NCBI GenBank assembly: GCA_037833965.1
Contig: AP031353.1
Location: 16,308,501-16,372,500, forward strand
Source: Marchantia polymorpha subsp. ruderalis
Taxonomy: Eukaryota > Streptophyta > Marchantiopsida > Marchantiales > Marchantiaceae
Length of the DNA stretch: 64,000 bases
Reading direction: 5' to 3'
Shown here: piece after piece, positions 1 through 13,114 of the stretch
Numbering within the stretch: the stretch's first letter is position 1
How the letters are laid out: each line of letters begins with the position of its first letter
Notes under the pieces: model-generated
Database searches by the model: none
The model's input: the letters and a program-made list of their open reading frames with translations, nothing else
Told to the model about the DNA's origin: nothing
Made by a program: the position numbers and the translations under genes

Positions 1-3000
1 CTGAAATCAAATATCGGTCCTTGCACATGACCTTTTCGTAAATGTTACGACCAATAATACCTCCATACATCTTTTCTTTGAGACGCCGAGAGCAATCGAC
101 CTTCACAACTACGCGCTTCTGCCTCGTGATCACATCAATCCTTCCCGAACTTGTAGATAATAAATCTGTGAATCTTTTTTGAGCCAAGAGGTAGCACCAA
201 TTGATTACAGCGATTGTGTAAGGAAATTGTCATGTCATAAATGTTTCAGATTCTCACCTACAATCTTCACAAATCAAAAAGAATAGAAAAGTGCTCAGCT
301 TAAGATTCAAAATCTCCAAATAGGTGGATGTTGTCTCTGTGAACGATGTGCAATGAACTGCTTGCGCAATGCTATGTAAATGCTGCTAACTATGTAGGTC
401 TGCTTTGGAGCACAAGTAAGAGTAAATTACATATCGGTGGTTTTTGAAGTAAATGAAGTTGTTGCAATCCATACTGCTTTCCAAGGTTTAAAGAGGTATG
501 CAGTATAGACTCTAAATCTCATAAATCTCAATGATCAGGAGATGTTTCTCATGTAGTAAGAAGCAAAAAAAATTCCTAAGAGATCTTGAATTTACAACGA
601 TCTCACGCGATTGAGTCTTTCGAAGCTCACAAAGTTCATATGTCAAATATAAGAACATGAGTTTAGAAATGCCAAGTACACCAGCATGATTTCACGTGAC
701 AACCAAGTCATCCCGTTCTCCTGAATATTAAACTCGTCATATACGTTCCCATACTATGGACATAAGCTTCACTCATCTTACAAACGTGGAAGCACTGTTC
801 AATAGGTGGATTTTGATTCTACAGCAACCTGAAACTACACATCTCCTTTGGCTCGAAAAAGTCAAAGCCTCTCTACATTGTCACGTCATTCAATTTGATA
901 TCAACTTGAAAACCTTAGATCAACTGCTTCTTCATCATCTGACTTGGATTGAAACAATTTTTTGGATGTTGACGGTGTCGATCTTAGTAAACGAATCTTA
1001 ATTACTGAATAAATGGTAATAATTTACATCTTATCCAAAGAGCAGTGAAAGTTGAAACGCCCTTCTCAGCCATGAAATGGCAAAAGCCGTTGGTTCACTT
1101 ACTAAGTATTGAAAAAGAATCGATAGACTCTTGATGGTTCGAGCCTGTCTGCATAGATTTAGCACTATACTGCCCAAGCACTCTGTAGAGATAAGCTCAT
1201 TCAGCTATTCACCAAAGATTTTGAGTAGATTTTGCAGCAAACATATCTAAAACTTTATGTTTTATGGAGTACTCATCCAGTAAGTTCACTGTCATTTGGT
1301 GGCACCTTAATAGCACTCTGATTCGAACAAATATTGTTCATATTTTTCTGAATCTAATCAATACTTTCTTCAGAGTTGTAGAGAGCACTTCAATTACACT
1401 TCGGCTCCATATACAATTTCTTTGCAAGTACTAGACAACCATCACATACTGATTTTTATAAGATCAATCTCATGATTTGATGCGCAAAGGCAGTATAGGA
1501 TCTGTGCATGAGTAAATTCCTATAAGTGAAGCTCAATACTAAGAAGATATTTGTTGCTACATGCGCTGAACAATGTGCGCTTGGAATAAACATTTTAATT
1601 CTTCCTCCTAGGCATAACTTAGAAGTTATGAGCATTGTTGGGAATTCAAAATGATAACGGAGATTCTTTGAATTTCCATGCAGCATGATGTTCATATGAA
1701 ATGCTGCTACACAGCTGCCATTCATCAACTTATAGAAGCAGCGAGTTTCACATATTTGGAACTACTACAAGAATTTTATCAAATAATATAATTTTCATTG
1801 ATAAGACTAAGTTTGAAGTTATATTTTGTGACAATTTAAATATATCAAATTCTTAACTAAATTTAGAAACAAAGAAATTTGTATATGATCAAATGTATAT
1901 TTTAAAATAATATGACATTAGTCATATCTACCAAATTTAATCGCATTATAAATAAGTTAGGTAAGTTAGGAGAAGTTTATTAAGTCAGGAGAACAATCAA
2001 TTCAAAAAAATGTTTTAGTCACCAAGGTAAATTCCAAAGTTATTAAAGAATAGAGGATTAGATTAAAGATTCTCACGCAGGTTTGAATAAATTTTGTGTG
2101 AATATAATGTAAGATTTTTGGATAATTTTGAAAATATGTATATATATATATGTTTTTATCTTTAACTATAAAGATTTGGAGCATATAACATCGAAAACTA
2201 TTCACATTGAGTTGGAAAAAAAATTTCATTTTGGAAAATATAACTTTAGATAGATACTCGTATAATGATGATGAAAGAATATATTAACAAATTGAGAAGA
2301 CTGGCTTTATCTATCTATGAAATAGAAACTTTTTAATTGACATTATTTTTGTATAGATTAAGAACACTAAATTACTTGAATCTGTAGGTTACATGATATT
2401 GAATACTGTCACAAAAAATTAATTTTATAATTAAACTTTCATAAATGAAAATTTTGATTAGATTTAGGCCATGAATGCTACAATTTACATATAATAGTTA
2501 TAATTGTAAAATAAAAATAGAAATTCAAATGCTTTAAAAAATGAACTTGTAACTAGATTTATCACATCATGAGTAATATGTTTTCTTTAGAGTGTCAATT
2601 TGATCTATGCAACAAACTTTGTGATGATTTTTATAGGTTTTTTATTGTGTGCACAATAAAAAATTATATCATTTTGATCATTCGATCAAAATACTATAAC
2701 ACTTGAAGAAAGTTTCATTAATGATTTAATTAGTACATATTTGGATGTAAAAATTTTTTTTTCTGTCATATAATCTCAAATAATGAATCTGGAGTTATAA
2801 TAACGAATCTGGAGAAGTTAAAAGAAATTCTTAAACCAAATTTTATTATGACATTGAATTTAATTGACCAAGTTGAAGTCATATCTTGATACTATGGGTT
2901 AGAATTAACATTTTTGCTTGTGTTATTTCAATAAAATCCATGATTTCACACCCTACAAGCTCATTTTTAAGTATGGAAAAGCAATGATTACCTTTGATCT

Positions 3001-6000
3001 TATCACAAACGTGGGTGAGAGTATCTATTTTGGATAAATTAATTTAATATAAATGTTTATTTCTTTACACAAATATATCAAGTATTAATACGATGCACAT
3101 TGATTCAATTAGATTATGAAAAGCATGATTTTTAAATACTCATGCAAATACATATATAATGCAAGCACAAATATTTAGTAATGAACAGATTATGAAGCTC
3201 TAGCTCTAATATTTCAGTGAAAAACATTTTTGACACTATGTTTTTGACAAAAGATTCACTATAGTTATAAATTATAAAACCTTGAAATATTATTTCAATG
3301 AACCCAATGTTGGATCAAGTATAGCTAGATGAAACTTATGAATAGCTGAGTTTAATTATTTTATCAAATATCAATTTGGCAAGATATTCCAAACATATGA
3401 TGAAAAAAGAGATTAGTCGATGTATAATACCTAACATTTTGCTTGATATGATATGGCAATGTGTCAGTGATTTAACTAGACCTCTTTAAAGTTTTTTTGA
3501 AACGTTTTATTGGTGACGTTAATAATTCTATATCCTGAAGTTGCTACTAAATAAAAAAATAAAAATAGTCTAAACAATGAAATATCTACAAGTAATCAAT
3601 TAAATAAAAAATAACATGTTGTTAGAGTATTATTTTACTGAAATCTAAAGTTAAAAAATACAAAATAATATTGCTCATTTCTGCATCTCTAAAAGTTTCT
3701 TTGTAATTGAATTGAAATGACAATGTTTTATTGGTGACGTTATAAATTCTATATTCTCAACTTGCTACTAAGTAAAATTATACACTTAGTCTAATCAATG
3801 AAATATCTACAACTAATCAATACAATCAAAACTAACACTAGCTAAATTTAATCATGATCAATTTTTTGGTTCAATCTATAACTATGCATTCATACAATTA
3901 CAAATTTTATAGATTTTTGTACTTGTTTATATATTTGCCATATCATTAATCTACTAGAAGTGAAATGTATGGAAGTAGTAAAATTTTATCTCCTTGCATA
4001 TATTTAAACATCCTATATAAGAATAGAGAGAATGTAAGGATAAATGGATTTATGTAGAATGAAAGTATTTGTTGTAACCCAAAGTAAAAATTTGAAAGTG
4101 AGATCCAAACATAAGGAAAAATTTTAAGTAATCGTAAGAACTTTGTGACGTTTTTGCATAATCTTCAAATAGTTTACAATTTGGATTTTTTTGTATGCTA
4201 AAAGTTTGATTTAATTGGATTTATTCAGACTAAAAATGGATAGATTTGAGTTGTTAAAAAATTGAAATTGAAACATTGATTATAAAATAGTGCTATAGCA
4301 ATCATAACTTCTGATACATGACTTTTTTCTCCTCATAAAATTATATGAGCTGAAGTTAAAAAGTTTGTATGTATTTGCATGAAGTTTGGAATTTGCTAAA
4401 ATAACAGTTTGATGTATATCAAGTTAAAATATTGTTTTTTTATAATGAATGTTTGAGTAATACTTGAGATGTGAAAGATATTATTTCTAAATTACAATAA
4501 AAAAGATGAAAATTTTGATCAAATTTGACTTAGATGTGATGAATTAAATTGATATTAGTTGTTATAAATCTTGTGAAAATTTGAAAATTTGGAAAAATAA
4601 AAAGAAATATAGCGAAAGAAAGAAACAAAGTACATGAGTTATACAAAGATCTCAAGAGAATGATCTACAACAAGATGCTAAGTAATTTCAAAATAGTAAT
4701 ATGTACATGTGAAAACGATAAAAGATATTTTCCAAGTTTAATCATGTTATCAAATAGGTTATGAATAATAGTTCATTTATCTTGTCGATCTTGTTAAGTT
4801 AAAATATTTCTGAAGAAACAAAATCTTGAATTTTTTATTATAACCAGTTGACTAGATTTACAATTTATTGTAAGCTCAATGTATACAAATTATTTTCAAC
4901 AAAATAATTGCAATATTCGTCTGCACTTTTTTTGCATCTTGAAGTTGCTGCATGTTAATTTGCAATGGCTATTGATAGGGTACTTTATTAGCATAACATA
5001 ATTATAGAAAGTATTGTACAAAATCACAAAGTTTGCATCATTGATTGATGTATGTGTAATTTTGATCACACATATATTCTAATACATCATTTTTGCAGTT
5101 AACTTTGAGTAGGCAAGATCTTGACAAGACAATTCAATGATGATGCTGGTTCCATCATATGAACATGATATGTTTCTAAATTATCATTTTTCATTCTTAT
5201 TTGAAGATGTTCAATATGATAAACTTCACAACAAACATATTGAAACAATACATGTTATCAAGGACGACAACACTATATTCTCAAAAAAAGAATTACAATT
5301 AGAAATAACGAATTTAGTATATATATATTAAAAATATCTCAAAATTCAATCTCCAAATAGTTATATAAAAAAAATGTGGAAGATGGAAGAAAAATGTAAT
5401 ATTAGCTCAATTCAAAATCATTCATGCAAAGAAGTACACCACATATATATATATATATATAAATTTATTTATTTACACACAGAGTGCTGAAAATGTTCAC
5501 AAAATTATTCCTACACAGAAGTATTCATATATACATACATATATACACACACAGTACTGAAAATGTTCACACACTTGCATTCTTGACCGGACTTTGGGTT
5601 GGAGATTCGCGTGTAGACATCTCATTTTAACCATGTTGCAAATATGCTAACCTTGGATGAATTTGGCTGTAGCATGTGACTTTTAGACTTTTCGAATATA
5701 TTATAACTTTTGCCCGCAATAATTGGCTCGTAATTCTTATTTTGCAATTTTTTTTCAGGAATTCTGATGACAGAAGAAGAAAATTCCATACAGTTTGTAA
5801 GTCTTTGGTTACGGATATGGATGAAATCAATCTGAAATGCTCATGTCAATGTGACTTGAAATAAGGTAACGCCCCTTTGTCTGTGTATGAGATGCAAGGT
5901 AGCTTCGTTCAACTCTCTACGAGCAAAAGCAAATCTCGTTCACTTCAGGACGCATGCATGGATCATTTTCCTTCATTCATTCGAATTCTCTTCACGATAC

Positions 6001-6060
6001 TGAGTTATTCATGAAGTGTGTTAGGTAAGACATGAAGACGCTTGGAACTTCATGATATAG
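1..6060. other. AT-rich intergenic region, no gene recognised
   Basis: Long AT-rich stretch. The longest open frames are under 100 codons and have the biased composition of AT-rich noncoding DNA. It holds a roughly 100 bp direct repeat near 3.5-3.8 kb (listed separately) and a short AT microsatellite at about 5442-5460. I see no recognisable protein domain, tRNA or rRNA. Confidence 0.7.
3501..3822. repeat. Diverged direct repeat, two copies of about 100 bp
   Basis: Copy 1 spans about 3501-3600 and copy 2 about 3722-3822. They share TTTTATTGGTGACGTT, then AATTCTATAT, TTGCTACTAA and ATGAAATATCTACAA in the same order and spacing. The offset is about 220 bp and the intervening DNA is not repeated. 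This looks like remnants of a local duplication or a small AT-rich transposon. Confidence 0.6.
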
Positions 6061-6080
6061 ATCAAATGTGAGAAACAAAG

Positions 6081-7900
6081 TCAATTCAGAATGCCTACCA
6101 GTGTACCCACGGGCTCAGATGCCGAAGAAATCACAGCCACTAGAAGCGAAGCGAGGACAAGGACAAAGGTCCCACACTGAGCTCGTTCAAGAGCAACGAT
6201 GGATTGCAATACTCTCTTACGAAAGACCGGGTCTTCAGGCTTCCATGTCCCTCCTCCCCTCACAACTCATGCATCTGCGAGCATCATCTAATTTTTCCTC
6301 CTTGATGCCACTGCCAAACTGGAAATCTGGCAGCATCCTCCTGCATCCTGCAACTACTCTCTTTACAAGTGTCAGAGAAAAGAACCGCCAAGAGCATCCC
6401 GACGACAACCGGTAATTCCGCACATGGGCAATATTGACAGCAGTCCACGTCCGTCAACTTTGTGATTTTTTTACCACCTTTCGACAGAAAGGCCAGTGCA
6501 GAGCGAGAGGGTGACTGGGGTAAGCAGTCACCTCCTGTGGATGGCGGTAACGAAGAGCAGGAAGCTTCGCTCTCAACACTCGACCGTGTTGTCATGGATG
6601 CTGCAGGTGTGGCAGTGATGGATGCTGGAGGATTTGACCGAGTCGACTGTGGAAAGTCTGTCGGAGTCTTCCTCCTTACAAGCTTCGCCATATTCAGCCG
6701 CTTTCTTACACTCGCATGCAAATATAGATCTGCATCTTTGGAATGGATGTACCGAAAGCAGCGATGACGCAGATCAGTCACGAACTGGATCTCTAGATGT
6801 AGCTCGGTCCATTGACCACGAAAAGATATTAGAGATCACATGAAATGCAGGGGTGTGACTATCTGCCGGATGACGTCAGTGGAATTCTCCAGGTTTTGTC
6901 CCCCTTTCGTCCCGTCAGACAGGTAGATCCCAGAAATCCACCCACGACCGAGCGACAAGTTCACAACATCGCTGTCTCACGGCTAAATAAGAATAAGAAT
7001 CGAACCATGACGGATGGAACGTTGTATGGATACACAGTCAGACGAAGAAGAGCAGCTGTAAGATAGAACATGATCGTTTGTGTTTGTGTTTACATCTTCG
7101 TTCACAAGTTTGGGACGTCCCAACTGATGGATGTGGTAAAGTCCACCAGGTCGTCACGTGTCAGTAATTATTGCAGTCTATGCTTCCCTTTTCAGTCTCG
7201 CTACAGCTTCTGTCCGTTGCCTCAGCACGGCTTACAAGCTTGGCCTCTAGCATTTCATTGACTCCGTTCTGAAGCGTGACAACGCAGTCTACGGGCCTCG
7301 CATGTACACTGAGGGCCCGACCCTCAATCCTCATGGGAAGATTTCGGTTGACTGTTGAGAACCACGAACTGCTCTCAGCCTTGCGTCCCGCTTGCCTGGC
7401 GTTTGAAATGTGCATGCTGTTCATTATGCTTCCTCGTCTTAACTGCGGTGGTTGCCCAGCTGTGTCTACTTCACTGCCCAGTCTCATACTCAGACATCGG
7501 GTATTTCCAGTTGAAGATTGTGCCCTTATGATCCAGTAGATTCTCAACATTTTCTCACTGTGATTATTAATGCCACCTCTGGAGATGGTCCTGGGGATGG
7601 TAAACTGTCCCTGGGGACATGCTTGCCATCGAGCCTTCTCGTTGCCTGTCGTATCCCGGCCAGTTCCGGAGAAAACAGTAGAACCGACACATGCGGCTCT
7701 GTGTTTCACATTGGGATTGAGCTCAATTCTCGTCGAGCGCGGACACCACATTTGTCCAAGAGCTGTTCAGCAGAATCATGTAGCCAACCATCGTAGACGG
7801 CCTTCTCTTCTCTTCTTCCACCTCTGAAGAACGCAGTCTGTGTTTTTGGGAAGATTAGAACCATGCGGCTCCCTGGATTTCTTTCTCTTTCCGGTGACAC
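6081..7900 (-). other. Coding-like island, possible split gene on the minus strand
   Basis: This block is clearly less AT-rich than its flanks and carries minus-strand open frames at 7161-7751 (196 codons), 6284-6781 (165 codons) and 6081-6263. The 6284-6781 frame has a Ser/Pro/Thr-rich stretch followed by a short hydrophobic run (LPVVVGMLLAVLF). The 6081-6263 frame has another (GTFVLVLASLLVAVISS), so a membrane protein with one or two segments near its C-terminus is conceivable. I could not join the pieces with convincing splice sites, and plus-strand frames overlap everywhere. I do not recognise a family. The stretch could equally be a decayed gene or the promoter region of the downstream ARM-repeat gene. 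Confidence 0.22.
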
Positions 7901-8091
7901 GTTCAGACCTTTAGTTCAGTTCGTGTAATTGAATCTCAACTATGATTTGTATTACGTCGGATCCATGTTCTTAATCACGTATTTCAGCCATCTCTCTTCA
8001 GGGAATGTTCGATTTCGACCATAACAGAGCCATGTAGTGCTTATTGCTCGTCGAAAGTGTCCGGTGAGAGCAGGCCCAGCTCATTGTCAAA

Positions 8092-11000
8092 ATGGCGGAA
8101 GCTGTGTTTATTATGGGCCTAGGCCTCGTCGGAAAAGCAGTGAAAAATCTAGTCCTAACTTTGCTGGATGTAAAAGAAACCAAGCAGCACAGCAAGATCA
8201 TTTGCAAGGAGATCGACTTGTTTGTGAAAACGTTGAACGAGAACATCAAGCTCCTGAAAGTGAACCTGCCCGCCAGCGTGAGCAGACGAGCATTAGGTGC
8301 GTTGTCGTTGTCATTCTGTTTTCGGTTCCGTCTCTTGAGATCCAATGGCGGTCCCAGTCATCGGTCATGTTTTGGAGTCATGGCCACGCCTGCGACCCCG
8401 ACGAACATGGGACTGGTTAAGGAAATGGGAACATGAATAGGCAACATTTTCTTACAGAGTTCAGTTGCCAATCGAGAGGCGATCGAGTGCCTGGGCTTGA
8501 ACTCGTCGTGGCGCATCATACGAAGGAAGGGGCGGCGTGACGAAGCCTTGGATCAGGAATTGTCGGACAAGATGGCAGATTTGAGCTTTGAACATATCTC
8601 CTCCAATTGCATCGGCAAATTTATCGCAGAATCAAGTTTTCCCGCCCGATCAGCCACACCAAACTTCTGGCTGTCAAGCTGCAGAGACATGAAAGCATAG
8701 ATTCTAATATCAAGTTCCAGTGTTTCAGGAAAAAAATGTTTTGTTTGCACTGACCTCTGCTTTTGTGCTGCTAACAGAGTCTCTAGTGACGAAGCTGGGA
8801 GACGCGACTGCGTTTGTGCAGTCCCGCCAACGTCAGGGCTTTTTCAAAACCCTTTGGAATGCACACGAGACTAAGCAGGAGTTGGAGATGCTACGTCGGA
8901 ATCTCGACTCTTCATTTCAAATGGCTCTTTTCATCACCACTCTGGATGTGAGGTTCAGTCACACTCCTGCAACATATTACTTCAGTTTCTTCATTGTTGC
9001 TATGGATCTTACCAAATTTCGCAGTCACGCTAGCTTGATATGTGTTATATACCTCGTGAAGCAGCATGGTGATAAGTAGGATTTGTTCTTCCACGCTCAA
9101 CTTCGATCAAGTAGGCAGATAACATCCGAAAGACACTCAGCTTCATAAACCCCAGAGTTAAAAAAAACTCTAAGGTTAATCCCTGCTTTTTAGCGCTGAA
9201 GATCAAAGTCGATACTCCAGTTGCACTAATCGCCAACAAAGTTCCATTACCTGAGTCTTTTGGGATCGTAAATCTGCTGGTATTATAAAAAGAAAGTGGA
9301 TGTTATGGCTTTTATACAAGTCTCTTGGTTTGGTATTCATCGCGTTTAAATGCATTGAAGGCTGTAGATTTTGACTATCAGCATCTGAAGAAGCCGTCAG
9401 GAGAGTACTGATGGACTAGAGTAGAAAGTATGTTCCAAATTTGGCTCCTCATTCCTGAATCTGCAATTTGACATGTCATACTAGGTTGCTGTGGACGGGC
9501 ATAGTAAAATGGAAGACTTTCAGATGAAGATGCTGGAAATTCACTCAACTCATGCATCGAGTTCGGAAACTGCAAGGAGTGAGATCCGAGATATACTCGT
9601 ACCCCTTCTAGAAGAAGTACCGAGAAAAGAAAAGTTGCAGTCAGTAATCTCTGTAGTTCAAAATATGAATCAAACTGCGGACACGGAGAAGTTCTTCGCC
9701 GATGTAAGTGTCGAACTGGTCATCACCAACACATTTACATTAAAGCTCTTCAAGCTTCAAGCTCTGCAACGCGTCTAGTTCTGAGAATATGTCCATGCCC
9801 TGCAGGTTCTAGCCAACCTCGATCCAGTTGCACCTATGGAGGATGATGAGCAGTCTACTGTTACAAATGCAGATGATGACGAAGAGTTCAACGATCCCAT
9901 CACTTGTGAGCTGATGTGCGACCCAGTTAAAGGAACAGATGGCCGCACTTACGATCGCTGGACCATCATTGACAACGATTTAACTAGGAGTCCCTTTGAT
10001 CAGAGCAAGAGCAAGCCTTTCCGAATAGAGTGTGATGACATCAATGTCCGTGGACGTCTATTCAAAAAGTATCCCGAGGCAGAAGCTTTGTTTCGTGAAC
10101 TTCGTCACGATTACAGGAAAGAGGCTATGAAGCTGGCAAGAGGAGGCCACGATGCCGAGGCTCTGGTGATGTTAGAGAACGTTCTCAAGTGGGCCGATGA
10201 CGATTCTGAGTGTTTTGAACTCCGAGATTTGATCTTGGAAAGGAAATCCCAGCAGGACTTTGCAACTGGAGTTAACATCCAGGAGCGGGAGACCAGTCGC
10301 TCACTCCCTTTTACGCAAAGCAGCCCAACTCTACCTTCAAGATCGATCACCCTTCCGAGAGATCACGAGTTTCACATTGAAGAACATATTCACAGAGTAA
10401 GGTCATTTGATACTACAAGCTCGAGAGATATTCCACCTAGAAGCAAACCAAAACAAGGTATGCACAACTGCTACTCGCGACCCAAAACTTTGGCAAAATG
10501 TTTTTATCTTTTGTTGTCAATGCCAGGGTGTAGCCCAACTTGCGTGAGCTCTAGAAGCATTGTTCCTTCAACAACCAAACATGGATAGCAAGAATGATGA
10601 GAGGAGACAATGCAAAACGAAGGACTTAGTTCAGGGCACTTTCACCTTTTTCTTGTTCTGTACAGTTGTCAAGAACAAGTTCAAGTGAAATGCGTAGTAC
10701 GTAGAAATTATAAGAAAGGACTATTTGATACAATTTTGTCAGTTTCCCCTTAGCCAGCTTTGCGATAGAATATATAGACATCAAGGTACTTGCAAGATGC
10801 AGTGGATGGAATTGAACCTGCTGTGCTTAAAACAAATTGTGCTCATTCTGCAGAGGAGAAATCAAGGGCCATGATAGCTATACACGAGTTGAAGAGCATC
10901 GTATGCCTCTTGTCCAAAGAAATAGCCGATAGTCCCTTGAGAGAAGCAGCAAGGAACTTTGCAAATTTGGCCCGGGATTCCGAGAACAAGGTTAATATGG

Positions 11001-12676
11001 CTATGTATCCAGGAGCACTGGAGAGTTTGGTAGGATTGTTGACCTTGGACGTACCCGAGAGTGTTCTATACGAGGTCACCAGAGGATTCGCGAACCTCTC
11101 CTCTGCCAGGGAGAATCAGGAGAAGATGGCGAAAGTTCCGCAGTGTTTGGAGAGGCTAGTACAGTTGATGCACAAGGAAGTACCGAGGAGTATCCAAAGC
11201 GAAGCTGCCAGAGCTTTCGCCAACTTGGCCTTGGCGAAAGAGAACAGGTTGAAGATGGGAGCGGTTCCAGGGATCTTGGAAAGGTTGGTAGATCTTTTTT
11301 CTAAAGATGTAGGTGAGAGTGTTCAGAGGCAAGCTACTCGAGCCTTTGCCAATCTTGCGAGTGCGGAGGAAAATATTCTGAAATTGGCAGCAGTTCCGAA
11401 AGCTCTAGAAAAGGTCGTGGGTTTGCTGTGTAAAGAGGTGCCCGTCACGGTTCAGGTTGAAGCTGCGAAAGCTGTTGCGAACATAGCCCATGCCGAAGAA
11501 TGTGGAGCTAAGCTCGCATACTTCCCAGGAGTTCTGGAGAGACTGGTTGGCCTGATGTCTAGGAAAGTCCACGAGGCCGTCCGATTCGAGGCTACAAGAG
11601 CCTTCGCCAATCTCTCTCACTTCAGGAGGAACAAACCGAAGCTGATCACTTACCCTCAAGCAGTTGATAGGGTCGTGAGCTTGTTATCTTCGGACGTGGA
11701 GGAGAATATTCAGGCACAAGCCGCGAGAGCCTTTGCCAATCTAGCTGCGGTAAGAGAAAACCTGGTCGAAATGGCAGCACAGCCAGGAGTTCTGAAAAGG
11801 CTAGTCGATTTGCTAGCCAGAGGAACAGCCGAGCATGTGCAAATTCAGGCTGCGAGAGCTATAGCATATCTGTCTTCTGACGATGAGAATCAGATCACAA
11901 TCGCAGCGTTTCCAGGAGCACTTGAAAGATTGGTGGGCCTGTTGTCGAAAGACGTACCCTTGAGTGTGCTGAAACAAGCAGCCCTGGCTTTCGCCAACCT
12001 CGCTTGTGCACAGGCGAACAAAGGTGCCATGGCCTCGTTTCCAGGGGCTCTGAAAAAGCTCGTGGGTCTGCTCGGTAAGGGGACACCTTCCAGTATTCAA
12101 TTCCAGGCTGCAGCAGCCTTCGCCGACTTGGCATGGGCAGAGGAGAACAGAGTGCGAATGGCAACTTTCCCTGGGGCTATCGAAAGGCTCGTGGGTTTAC
12201 TCTCCGATGATGTGGACGAGAATGTCCAGGCACAAGCAGCAAGAGCGCTGGCAAATCTGTCCGTAGTGAAGCAGAATGCCGTGAGGATGGCCACATACGA
12301 AGAAATCGTCGCCAGACTGGTAGCGTTCTTGTCGACAGATGTGTGCGAAGAAGTTCAGACTCAAGTCGCGACAGCATTTGCGAACCTCGCTGCCGTGGAT
12401 GAGAACAAGTGGCATATGGCAGAGTACCCAGGGTCTATAGGAAGACTGGTAGACCTGATGTCCATTGGAGTACCTGAAAGAGTTCAAAGACCAGCTACTC
12501 GAGCTTTCGCCAGTCTGTCCAGCTTTCGGGAGAACAAGGTGATGATGGCATCATATCCCGGAGCTCTCGACAGGCTGGTGGATCTTCTTCATGAAGACGT
12601 GGGCGAAGGCGTTCAGATGTACGCCCGGAAAGCTCTTTCCAGACTCAGCGGGAACGAAGTTCGACTGAGATGGTGA
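8092..12676 (+). CDS. 4-helix-bundle (MAEPL-like) / U-box / ARM-repeat protein, spliced, exon 2 possibly frame-broken
   Basis: Proposed exons: 8092-8277, 8458 to about 8727 (uncertain), 8780-8947, 9485-9703, 9806-10457 and 10797-12676. Exons 1 and 3-6 have good GT/AG borders and compatible phases. Exon 1 begins MAEAVFIMGLGLVGKAV, an amphipathic start resembling the CNL/RPW8-type helix of non-flowering plants. Exon 3 (LGDATAFVQSRQRQGFF, then KQELEMLRRNLDSSF) resembles the end of an RPW8/MLKL-like four-helix bundle. Exon 5 carries a U-box (FNDPITCELMCDPVKGTDGR, then TYDRWTIID), the E2-binding fold of E3 ubiquitin ligases. Exon 6 encodes the whole ARM array. Within exon 2, coding-like sequence changes frame between about 8591 and 8700 and no splice pair repairs it, so this allele may be a pseudogene or hide an unusual intron. 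Role by family: membrane or immune signalling, or ubiquitin ligation; the substrate is unknown. Confidence 0.8.
10900..12665 (+). repeat. 129-bp tandem coding repeat (14 ARM units)
   Basis: The last exon of the U-box/ARM gene is a head-to-tail array of about 14 units of 43 residues. Each unit runs roughly as L-V-x-L-L-(8 residues)-x-V-Q-x-Q-A-A-R-A-F-A-N-L-A, then E-N-K, M-A and PGALER. The units I counted are 43 residues long with no insertion, which is unusually regular for plant ARM proteins. All units lie in one intron-free exon, so expansion by unequal exchange is possible. Confidence 0.85.
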
Positions 12677-12694
12677 TTTGGAACCACAATTTGT

Positions 12695-13114
12695 TTAAAT
12701 CCTCCTCCTCAGATTCTGCTCGGCAGGCTGTTCTAGAGTGGAAGTTTGTAAATATGCGGCGGACAGGACGACGTTGTACACAGAGCTGAAATTTCTTGCA
12801 AGCATGGCTTGAACATAGGCAGAGCCTCTCCCGTCTTCGATCTTCGGTTCTATCCTGAGAAAGAACTTCGGGATCCTGAATTCATTCATTGTGTACGTGT
12901 GCGTAGACATATGACTCTCCAGCTAATTGGCTTGGCTGGAATGGGCAATGTACAGGATTTTTGACATCTTCTGATACTTCACATACAAGCTCCCGTTGTG
13001 GATTTTACTTGCCACACGTGGAAGATACTCCGAAAGACTAACTGCGCTTCGATTTGGTTTCAGTGCTTCGGACTTCGAGTAAGCCTGCAGGTGCAACCAT
13101 TTTGCACCGGTCAC
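12695..13114 (-). pseudogene. Gene remnant with one in-frame TAG, convergent to the ARM gene
   Basis: On the minus strand a single frame of about 140 codons reads through this interval, broken only by a TAG at 12923-12925. Both halves have protein-like composition: LSEYLPRVASKIHNGSLYVK before the stop, MSTHTYTMNEFRIPKFFLRI after it. I do not recognise the family. It ends about 20 bp beyond the ARM gene's stop codon, tail to tail, so transcripts of the ARM gene would carry it as antisense 3' UTR. It may be a decayed exon of an older gene. Confidence 0.4.
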
